A stretch of 6,702 bases of DNA from assembly GCA_011321985.1 (NCBI GenBank), contig DROB01000482.1, forward strand, positions 1 through 6,702. The letters are read 5' to 3'. A model generated the notes under the pieces. The model made no database searches, had not been told where the DNA came from, and was given only the letters and a program-made list of their open reading frames with translations. A program made the translations under genes and the position numbers. Below are positions 1 to 4,882 of the stretch, piece after piece; positions within the stretch are counted from its first letter, which is position 1; the number at the start of each line of letters is the position of its first letter. This DNA is from Gammaproteobacteria bacterium. Its GTDB lineage: Bacteria; Pseudomonadota; Gammaproteobacteria; SZUA-229.

Positions 1-125
1 ATGGTGTTTGTGTGCCGTTCTGTGTGCACGCGGCTAAACCTGCCAATCGCGGCATCGCGGAATAAATTCCGCTCCTACGGGTGCGTGCGTATTTGTAGGA
101 GCGGTTTGCAAACCGCGATTGCCAG
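1..125. repeat. REPIN-like palindromic repeat, copy 1
   Basis: Two REP-type palindromes face each other. Right half: GTAG at 95-98, then the perfect 16-base palindrome GCGGTTTGCAAACCGC at 101-116, then a CGATTGCCAG tail. Left half (read on the minus strand): GTAG at 78-75, then hairpin 72-57 (arms 57-63 and 66-72, two-base loop). The halves also pair with each other: 71-78 with 95-102 perfectly, and 41-52 with 113-124 with one mismatch, leaving a 16-base loop (79-94). GTAG-headed REPs in inverted pairs are known from Pseudomonas and other gammaproteobacteria, where RAYT transposases (TnpA_REP) are thought to mobilise them; no RAYT gene lies here. The repeat begins at or before the window edge. 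Similarity to copy 3 continues past 125 to about 165, so the full unit is probably longer than the part shared with copy 2. Confidence 0.85.
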
Positions 126-212
126 CAGAGGAATTATACGGTTACTGCAAAACACCGATCATGAATAACCATAAAGATGCGCACGCACGAAATGGTTACA
201 GGTTATTATTTC
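126..212. other. Spacer between repeat copies 1 and 2
   Basis: The first 40 or so bases (to about 165) resemble the right flank of the distant copy 3 (starting CAGAGGAATTAT in both) and so belong to the repeat unit. The rest, to 212, is not seen elsewhere in the window. No credible gene, terminator or promoter is visible in it. Confidence 0.6.
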
Positions 213-337
213 ATGGTGTTTGTGTGCCGTTCTGTGTGCACGCGGCTAAACCTGCCAATCGCGGCATCGCGGAATAAATTCCGCTCCTACGGGTGCGTGC
301 GTATTCGTAGGAGCGGTTTACAAACCGCGATTGCCAG
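213..337. repeat. REPIN-like palindromic repeat, copy 2
   Basis: This copy matches positions 1-125 base for base at an offset of 212, except for two substitutions (T94 to C306, G108 to A320). Identity begins at 213 and ends abruptly after GCCAG at 337. The inner stem GCTCCTAC (283-290) with GTAGGAGC (307-314), the left hairpin (269-284) and the outer arms (253-264 with 325-336) are kept; the A320 change falls in the centre of the right palindrome and leaves its arms paired. It lies about 60 bases downstream of the galE stop codon and so may form a 3'-end structure on the galE mRNA. The remaining bases to 397 (338-397) are A/T-rich and hold no recognisable feature. Confidence 0.85.
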
Positions 338-397
338 AATATTGATTCAGCGATGGATGAATATCGGGTTTATATCAGTAACACGATCGTAAAAAAT

Positions 398-1378
398 TTA
401 CTGTTTACACAAGAATGTGGTTTCCCAATGCCAGGCGGTTTCTACGATATCCTTAAGGTCGGCAAATCGCGGTTTCCATCCCAGATCTTGCCTGGCTAAT
501 GTGGCATCGGCTACCAGTATGGCCGGGTCACCATCACGGCGGGGTTCGTAGCTGACTTTGAAATTGTTGCCTGATACTTCTCTGGCTATGTCGATGACTT
601 CTTTTACTGAGAAACCTTTACCGTTGCCCAGGTTGAATCGTGCACTGCGGTCATTTTCTATCATGTGTTGCAGGCCTAGCGAGTGCGCTTCACAGAGATC
701 ATTGATGTGGATATAGTCACGGATACAGGTGCCGTCATCGGTAGGATAATCACTACCAAAGACTTTTATGTCTTCACGGCGACCGGATGCAGCCTGGAGG
801 ATCAACGGGATCAGGTGTGTCTCCGGGATATGCCGCTCACCCAGTTCGCCGCCCGGGTCGGCACCGGCTGCATTGAAATAACGTAAACAGGTCGAACGTA
901 GGCCATAAGCTCTGTCATAATCATCGAGTACCTGTTCTATCATCAGCTTTGAGTGGCCGTACGGGTTTATCGGTTGTTTACTGTGTTTCTCATCGATGGG
1001 CGTGTAGTCGGGTTCGCCGAAGATAGCGGCGGTCGAAGAGAAAATAAAATTTTTCACTTCATGGCGTATCATCGCATCCAGCAGGGTAAGAGTGTTGACG
1101 ACATTATTGTGGTAGTACATGGCAGGTTTGATAACTGATTCTCCTACCTGAATGAAGCCGGCAAAGTGCATTACTGCATCGAATCGGGTAGATTTAAACA
1201 GGGCATCGAGCACGGCCTCATCACCCAGATCGCCTTCGGTAAATTCACCGTATTTTACGGCATCTCTATAGCCATAACTCAGGTTGTCCAGTGTGGTTAC
1301 GTCATGCCCTTTCGATGCGAGTTGTTTTACCATGTGTGAGCCGATGTAACCGGCACCGCCTACGACAAGTATTTTCAT
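398..1378 (-). CDS. galE: UDP-glucose 4-epimerase
   Basis: GalE interconverts UDP-glucose and UDP-galactose in the cytoplasm using tightly bound NAD+. It serves galactose use (Leloir pathway) and supplies UDP-galactose for lipopolysaccharide or exopolysaccharide. The 326-residue product is a complete short-chain dehydrogenase-type epimerase: the Rossmann glycine motif GGAGYIG at residues 7-13, SST at 114-116 in the catalytic Ser/Thr position, and the catalytic pair Y140 and K144 in NPYGHSK. Further family landmarks are RYFNAAGAD (166-174), IRDYIHINDL (219-228) and FNLGNG (248-253). The length is usual for bacterial GalE. The ATG places the glycine motif at the expected distance from the N-terminus; no strong Shine-Dalgarno is visible. 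It lies 50 bases downstream of the hydrolase gene on the same strand, so co-transcription is possible. No gal operon partners (galK, galT) are present, which points to polysaccharide synthesis rather than galactose catabolism, though that is inference. Confidence 0.96.
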   Translation of the reverse strand: MKILVVGGAGYIGSHMVKQLASKGHDVTTLDNLSYGYRDAVKYGEFTEGDLGDEAVLDALFKSTRFDAVMHFAGFIQVGESVIKPAMYYHNNVVNTLTLLDAMIRHEVKNFIFSSTAAIFGEPDYTPIDEKHSKQPINPYGHSKLMIEQVLDDYDRAYGLRSTCLRYFNAAGADPGGELGERHIPETHLIPLILQAASGRREDIKVFGSDYPTDDGTCIRDYIHINDLCEAHSLGLQHMIENDRSARFNLGNGKGFSVKEVIDIAREVSGNNFKVSYEPRRDGDPAILVADATLARQDLGWKPRFADLKDIVETAWHWETTFLCKQ

Positions 1379-1428
1379 TATGATTAATCTGGATGAGGTT
1401 GAAGAGTTAAAGAATATTATTCTAGCAG

Positions 1429-2310
1429 TTATTTTATTTCCAATATGGTTTTTCCGCCCGAAATTTGTTTATGCAGTGTGATCTGCATGCCTTCGGCTGC
1501 ACAGTAGCTCTTGTTATTATCGAAATGTTGCCTGAAAAATGTTTCATTCTCGATCTGGATCTCATCCAGCTCCGCATCACTACGGTCTGGATCATGATGG
1601 AACAGGATCAGTGTGCCTACGTTGGCATCGATAGCGAGTTGTCTTACCTGTGAGATCAGCGAATGCCCCCAGCCATGTTTGTGAGGCATGTCTTCTTCAG
1701 TGTATTGTGCATCGTGGATTAAAACATCGACACCGGAGCAGAAATCCACCCATCCGTCGTAACGTGTATTAACTTTATAGGGTGGATCGAGTTCATTGTC
1801 AGTGATGTAGGCGCAACTGACACCTTCATCTTCGATACGATAGGCGCTACCGCCACCGGGGTGGTTGAGTGGCTTTTTGATGATGTGTATGTCTTTTTCA
1901 AATAGTACGGCTTCTGTACCTTTGAATATGCATTCACTGTTTGATGGTAGTTCTTCGGACTTTAGCGGAAAGTTATAACCGTCCATCTGGTCGAATAGAG
2001 AGCATAAAAGTTTGTGTCCGCCTTCGTCACTGGTGAATACGTTTATCTGTCGGTCGGCCTGGTAGATGGGTGCGAAGAAAGGGTAGCCCTGGATGTGGTC
2101 CCAGTGTCCATGAGAGAGGATGATATTGATTCCACTATCGCGGTGTAACAGATCACGTCCGAGAGCACGTATACCCGTACCGGCATCGAGGACCAGGCTC
2201 TGTCCATTTTCCAGCTCCACCAGAACACATGAGGTATTGCCGCCGTATTTTACTGTGCTCGGGCCAGGTGAGGGGGTGGAGCCTCGAACACCATAGAAAG
2301 TTATTCTCAT
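1429..2310 (-). CDS. Metallo-beta-lactamase-fold hydrolase, RNase Z/PhnP-like
   Basis: This is a 293-residue predicted zinc-dependent hydrolase; the substrate is unknown. Metal ligands in family order are HGHWDH at residues 67-72 (H67, H69, D71, H72), H150 in NHPGG, D171 in YITDNE and H238 in LFHHDP, the pattern of the RNase Z, PhnP and cyclic-phosphodiesterase branch rather than of beta-lactamases. Other conserved points are YGVRGSTP near the N-terminus, LDAGTG (41-46), IHDAQY (198-203) and GWGHS (213-217). I recognise this as a widespread family of stand-alone proteins often annotated only as MBL-fold metallohydrolase. The frame is open upstream to a TTG at 2397, but MRITFYGVRGSTP is the normal N-terminus for the family, so I start at the ATG at 2310, with a weak GGAT as possible ribosome site. 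It is followed by galE after 50 bases. An inverted repeat overlaps its translation start. Confidence 0.88.
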   Translation of the reverse strand: MRITFYGVRGSTPSPGPSTVKYGGNTSCVLVELENGQSLVLDAGTGIRALGRDLLHRDSGINIILSHGHWDHIQGYPFFAPIYQADRQINVFTSDEGGHKLLCSLFDQMDGYNFPLKSEELPSNSECIFKGTEAVLFEKDIHIIKKPLNHPGGGSAYRIEDEGVSCAYITDNELDPPYKVNTRYDGWVDFCSGVDVLIHDAQYTEEDMPHKHGWGHSLISQVRQLAIDANVGTLILFHHDPDRSDAELDEIQIENETFFRQHFDNNKSYCAAEGMQITLHKQISGGKTILEIK

Positions 2311-2315
2311 GTCAT

Positions 2316-2358
2316 ATCCGATGTGAATTGTGTGACTGATAACAACACTACATCGGAT
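2316..2358. promoter_or_regulatory. 9-base inverted repeat over the start region of the hydrolase gene
   Basis: ATCCGATGT (2316-2324) and ACATCGGAT (2350-2358) are perfect reverse complements around a 25-base spacer. Allowing a 3-base insertion in the right arm, similarity extends to CATAT on the outer side of each arm. The arm nearest the hydrolase gene contains the only plausible ribosome-binding bases (GGAT, minus strand) for its ATG at 2310. It could be a protein operator in the divergent intergenic region or a leader hairpin that hides the ribosome site; the sequence alone cannot decide. Confidence 0.4.
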
Positions 2359-2388
2359 GATATGGATGAACAAGTAGAATACAAAAAA

Positions 2389-2419
2389 TTGCAGCAAATT
2401 ATCCGGTGCATGCTATAAG
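2389..2419 (+). promoter_or_regulatory. Candidate promoter of the small membrane-protein gene
   Basis: An extended -10 element (TGC followed by TATAAG, 2411-2419) has a TTGCAG -35-like hexamer at 2389-2394. The 19-base spacing is longer than optimal, but an extended -10 tolerates this. Transcription would start near 2426, giving a leader of about 42 bases. Confidence 0.4.
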
Positions 2420-2467
2420 TAAGATAGTGGAAAAATAATAAAAAGATTGTTTAAAGAGGGTGGGGTG

Positions 2468-2653
2468 ATGTTTCCAAAATTTCTCTACGAGTTGTTGCCT
2501 TACCTGTACCTGAGTGCAGGGGTAGGTGGTGGTTATGCTATCAACTCGGCCATCGTGTTAGTGGCATCCATAGCGTTGATCATGGCGGGTGTGATCGTGT
2601 TGTTCATGCGTATAAGTTATCGGCGTAACATCAGACAGACCAGACATCTATAG
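2468..2653 (+). CDS. Small membrane protein of unknown function, 61 residues
   Basis: I do not recognise a named family with certainty. The frame opens at a TTG at 2447, but the ATG at 2468 has a good purine-rich ribosome site (AAAGAGGG, 2453-2460, seven bases before it), so I start there. The product opens with a short amphipathic stretch (FPKFLYELLPYLYLSAGVGGG), then has one clear membrane-spanning segment, about residues 25-46 (hydrophobic Ile/Val/Leu/Ala/Met), and ends in a basic cytoplasmic tail (RISYRRNIRQTRH). By the positive-inside rule the C-terminus should face the cytoplasm; the first hydrophobic part may be a second, weaker span. It is the only plus-strand gene between the hydrolase and cysQ, has its own candidate promoter, and its stop codon lies 4 bases from that of the convergent cysQ. 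The strong ribosome site, hydrophobicity pattern and fit in the gap make it a real gene rather than a chance frame. Confidence 0.72.
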   Translation: MFPKFLYELLPYLYLSAGVGGGYAINSAIVLVASIALIMAGVIVLFMRISYRRNIRQTRHL

Positions 2654-2657
2654 GGTA

Positions 2658-3476
2658 TCAGGGTTGTGCGTCCAGGTACTGCGACCAGTCTCGGCTATCG
2701 TCGCCGAAGACAAAGAAAAAAGGATTGAGTAAGCTGTCTTTAGTGTTGTATTCGAGCGGTGTCATATCTGTCTTTGTGATATAGCCTCCGGCCTGTTCCA
2801 CGATGCAGTGTGCGGCCGCGGTATCCCATTCTGATGTCAGGCCCAGTCGAGGGTAGAGATCAGCACGGCCTTCGGCGACCAGGCAAAATTTTAATGAGCT
2901 CCCCATGCTGAGGGTTTCGACATCTCCCAGCTTGGCCATGTAGTGTTGCATCATCTCTGAGCCGTGTGAACGACTACCCGCAACAGTAAGTCGAGCATTA
3001 TCATTCAGTTTTTTTACCGAGATAGCTTTAGCTTCACCTTTGTTCTCAGCCTTGTAACAGCCACCTTTCTCCCAGGCAAAATAATCCACATCCAGTACGG
3101 GGACATTGATGACTCCGAGGATGCTCTTATGCCGGTGGATCAGCGCGATGTTGACCGTGAACTCACCATTGCGTTTGATGAACTCACGGGTGCCATCAAG
3201 CGGGTCTACCAGCCAGTATGTCTCCCAGCTGGCACGCTCTTCAAACGGGAGTTTTGCGGACTCTTCGGATAGTATCGGGATATCGGGCGTTAATTCGCCC
3301 AACCGCTGGACGATGAGATTGTGTGAAGCCAGGTCTGCATCTGTTAGGGGAGATTTATCTTCCTTCTCCTCGATGTCGAAGCCAGCTTCATAGATGTGTA
3401 AGATGGCATCTCCTGCATCTCGGGCGATATTTACACATTCGTGACAAAGTTTTTCCAGGTTCAGTGTGTGGCTCAT
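2658..3476 (-). CDS. cysQ: 3'(2'),5'-bisphosphate nucleotidase
   Basis: CysQ removes the 3'-phosphate of adenosine 3',5'-bisphosphate (PAP, and PAPS) to give AMP (or APS). This clears the inhibitory by-product of sulfate assimilation and of phosphopantetheine transfer. It is an Mg2+-dependent, lithium-sensitive enzyme of the inositol-monophosphatase superfamily. The 272-residue product has the full set of metal-site motifs: SPLTDAD (42-48), LSEES (69-73), DPLDGTREF (91-99, with D91 and D94), GSRSH (167-171) and EWDTAAAH (216-223, with D218). The E. coli enzyme is about 246 residues, so this one is slightly longer, mainly at the ends. The ATG at 3476 is chosen because no other nearby start leaves the N-terminal helix intact; the ribosome site is weak (AAGAA). 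It is divergent from yrfG across 53 bases and convergent with the small membrane-protein gene. No cys biosynthesis genes lie nearby. Confidence 0.95.
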   Translation of the reverse strand: MSHTLNLEKLCHECVNIARDAGDAILHIYEAGFDIEEKEDKSPLTDADLASHNLIVQRLGELTPDIPILSEESAKLPFEERASWETYWLVDPLDGTREFIKRNGEFTVNIALIHRHKSILGVINVPVLDVDYFAWEKGGCYKAENKGEAKAISVKKLNDNARLTVAGSRSHGSEMMQHYMAKLGDVETLSMGSSLKFCLVAEGRADLYPRLGLTSEWDTAAAHCIVEQAGGYITKTDMTPLEYNTKDSLLNPFFFVFGDDSRDWSQYLDAQP

Positions 3477-3529
3477 GGTCGTTTTCTTATAAGGTTATTC
3501 TTCAGGATTGACATTGTATAATACACAGC
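3477..3529. promoter_or_regulatory. Divergent cysQ/yrfG promoter region
   Basis: Only 53 bases separate the two start codons. On the plus strand a perfect TATAAT (3517-3522) ends seven bases before the yrfG ATG; a -35 would fall near 3495-3500 (TTATTC, poor). A perfect TTGACA (3508-3513) lies only three bases from that TATAAT, so the two cannot be one promoter. On the minus strand the palindrome CTTATAAG (3486-3493) offers a -10 (TATAAG) very close to cysQ, and TATTAT (3524-3519) is an alternative giving a leader of about 33 bases. Both promoters must overlap or nearly so. Confidence 0.45.
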
Positions 3530-4219
3530 ATGACTATAGACGCGGATGGAAAAAATATCTCGAATAAATGTCCCTTGTGGCAGGATATCGATACGGTTCT
3601 GCTCGATATGGATGGAACGCTGCTGGATCTGCACTTCGATAATTATTTCTGGATGCAGCATGTACCCGAATGTTATGCCGAGAAACACGGTGTCTCGCAC
3701 GATGTAGCATATCGGCATGTGATGCAGCGCTCTGAGCAGACACGAAGTAGTCTGGACTGGTATTGTGTGGATTTCTGGACACGAGAGCTGTCGCTGGATA
3801 TCGGACAGTTAAAACATGACATGTCGGAAAAGATCGCTATCCGTCCTGATGTTGTCTCTTTTTTATCCTGGTTGAATAAAAAAGGGAAACGTGTCGTCCT
3901 GGTAACCAATGCGCATCCGGTCAGCCTGGATCTGAAGATGGAAAAAACGCAGTTGCATGTGCATTTTGACAATATCGTGAACGCACATGATATCGGGATG
4001 GCTAAAGAGCATGAAGGTTTCTGGGACAAACTTCAGGCATATGAACCCTACGATATGCGTCGAACGATGCTGATCGATGACAATATGGAAGTACTGGGTT
4101 GCGCGCATGAGTATGGCATCAAATATTGTTACGGTATCACACAGCCGGATAGCCGGGGACGCAGGGTGAAGGATGCTACGTTTGTGACATTGGATAGTTT
4201 TAAAGAGATACTACCGTAA
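3530..4219 (+). CDS. yrfG: HAD-family GMP/IMP nucleotidase, YrfG type
   Basis: The 229-residue product is a haloacid-dehalogenase-fold phosphatase closely resembling E. coli YrfG, a 5'-nucleotidase acting on IMP and GMP to give nucleosides in the cytoplasm. HAD motif I is DMDGT (26-30, nucleophile D26 and acid D28), motif II is VTNAHP (125-130, T126), the motif III lysine is K159 in GMAKEHEGFW, and motif IV is LIDDN (181-185, D183 and D184). The YrfG-specific surroundings are also kept: WQDIDTVLLDMDGTLLDL, FDNYFW, LDWYCVDFW and YGITQPDS. The helical cap lies between motifs I and II. The ATG at 3530 is the only usual start upstream of motif I and gives an N-terminus about nine residues longer than in E. 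coli; a TTG at 3578 is a less likely alternative. No ribosome site precedes the ATG, and a consensus -10 box ends seven bases before it. A palindromic repeat begins three bases after the stop codon. Confidence 0.92.
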   Translation: MTIDADGKNISNKCPLWQDIDTVLLDMDGTLLDLHFDNYFWMQHVPECYAEKHGVSHDVAYRHVMQRSEQTRSSLDWYCVDFWTRELSLDIGQLKHDMSEKIAIRPDVVSFLSWLNKKGKRVVLVTNAHPVSLDLKMEKTQLHVHFDNIVNAHDIGMAKEHEGFWDKLQAYEPYDMRRTMLIDDNMEVLGCAHEYGIKYCYGITQPDSRGRRVKDATFVTLDSFKEILP

Positions 4220-4222
4220 GTA

Positions 4223-4362
4223 TGTACACGGCTAAACCTGTTAATCGTGGTATCGCGGAACAAATTCCGCTCTTACAAGTGCGCACACCTGTAGGAGTGG
4301 TTTGCAAACCGCGATTGCCAGCAGAGGAATTATGCAGTTATAGCAGAACACCGATAGTGAAT
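4223..4362. repeat. REPIN-like palindromic repeat, copy 3 (diverged)
   Basis: This copy aligns with 23-163 of the first repeat, from the TGTACACGGCTAAACCTG region through GCAGAGGAATTAT to the GAT-TGAAT end, with many substitutions and a few small gaps. The right half is best kept: GTAGGAG at 4291-4297 and GTTTGCAAACCGCGATTGCCAGCAGAGGAATTAT-type sequence from 4300. The left hairpin (4255-4270) still has paired ends. The inner stem is damaged: GCTCTTAC (4269-4276) against GTAGGAGT (4291-4298). Unlike copy 2 it keeps the right flank seen in copy 1 but lacks the left flank shared by copies 1 and 2. It sits between convergent genes and may also serve as a bidirectional 3'-end structure. The following 120 bases (4363-4482) hold nothing I can name. 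Confidence 0.8.
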
Positions 4363-4482
4363 GTCATGCCGAACAACCGTGAAGGCTCTTACGTACCAAA
4401 ATAGTAAACGTTTTAATTGTCACTCGTTTGCATGAAATCACCAGATGTACACGATTGAGCGTAAGCAATCATCCATGCTGGC

Positions 4483-4878
4483 TTATCTCTTGTCCCAGGA
4501 CTTGAAGCGTTTCTTGCAATATTTCAGCAGGTCGAAATAATCTTGAAAGTATAAATCGAAACCATCTTCGGATGGGGCATCGAACTCACAATAGTCATTG
4601 GTGTGTTCACGGCAGATATCGGGCCGCTCTTCATAGATGCCGCAGCCACCATTGACCTGCAGGTGCTGGCAATGTCCTTCGACCAACAGTGTCCAGCCAT
4701 CATCATCTTTGTATATTTTTACGTTGTTGTGTGATACCTGCCACAGCAGCTGTCTAAAATCCTCTTTCGAACGTGGTGTGTCCAGATGTTGGGTTACATA
4801 AGTGCAGCAGATCGAGCCAGTACAGAATGAGCATTTGTTTTCACTGGTGACTTTTATGCCATTAATCGTTTGAGTCAT
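4483..4878 (-). CDS. Cysteine-cluster protein, YkgJ type
   Basis: This is a 131-residue predicted metal-binding protein of the YkgJ (CxxCxxxxCC) group; its function is unknown and the bound metal (zinc or an iron-sulfur cluster) is not established. The N-terminal cluster is C16, C19, C24, C25, followed by the family's second part: GHC with C70, GCGIYEERPDICR with C79 and C89, and C97. C121 is extra. The conserved IYEERPDICR segment is the strongest identifier. The frame is open to an in-frame start at 4938, which would overlap gspN by about 56 bases. I prefer the ATG at 4878, four bases beyond the gspN stop, because the cluster then begins at the usual depth and the extension has no family resemblance. 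The ribosome site is poor (GGAA about 12 bases upstream), so translation may depend on coupling to gspN. It is the last gene of the minus-strand secretion block; a role in secretion is not implied by the sequence. Confidence 0.82.
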   Translation of the reverse strand: MTQTINGIKVTSENKCSFCTGSICCTYVTQHLDTPRSKEDFRQLLWQVSHNNVKIYKDDDGWTLLVEGHCQHLQVNGGCGIYEERPDICREHTNDYCEFDAPSEDGFDLYFQDYFDLLKYCKKRFKSWDKR

Positions 4879-4882
4879 GGTT

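Noticed and set aside
1..337. CRISPR-like reading of the repeated block
   Set aside because: Only two units, each over 120 bases, with internal palindromes and no short regularly spaced repeats or cas genes.
177..392. 71-codon plus-strand open frame across repeat copy 2
   Set aside because: It is formed almost wholly by the palindromic repeat, has no ribosome site, and its product (many Arg/Ile/Ser, no domain) looks like translated repeat.
683..1138. Plus-strand open frames opposite galE
   Set aside because: They are shadows of a complete GalE; no ribosome sites or family features.
1141..1150. CTCCTAC inside galE as a fourth REP copy
   Set aside because: Only this short word matches; there is no palindrome or flank, and the sequence is coding.
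2311..2397. Hydrophobic 29-residue N-terminal extension of the metallohydrolase from a TTG at 2397
   Set aside because: It would look like a membrane anchor (LQFFVFYLFIHII), but the family normally begins at MRITFYGVRG, the start would be TTG, and the stretch overlaps the divergent promoter region. Kept only as a remote possibility.
3508..3513. Perfect TTGACA as -35 of a yrfG promoter
   Set aside because: It is three bases from the TATAAT; at 16-18 bases downstream there is no good -10, so it is not a usable pair.
3534..4108. Several minus-strand open frames of about 80-120 codons inside yrfG
   Set aside because: They are antisense shadows of a gene whose own product has all HAD motifs; their products are Cys/Arg/Ser/His-rich with no domain.
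4222..4404. 60-codon plus-strand open frame after yrfG
   Set aside because: It runs through repeat copy 3 and has no ribosome site or recognisable protein features.
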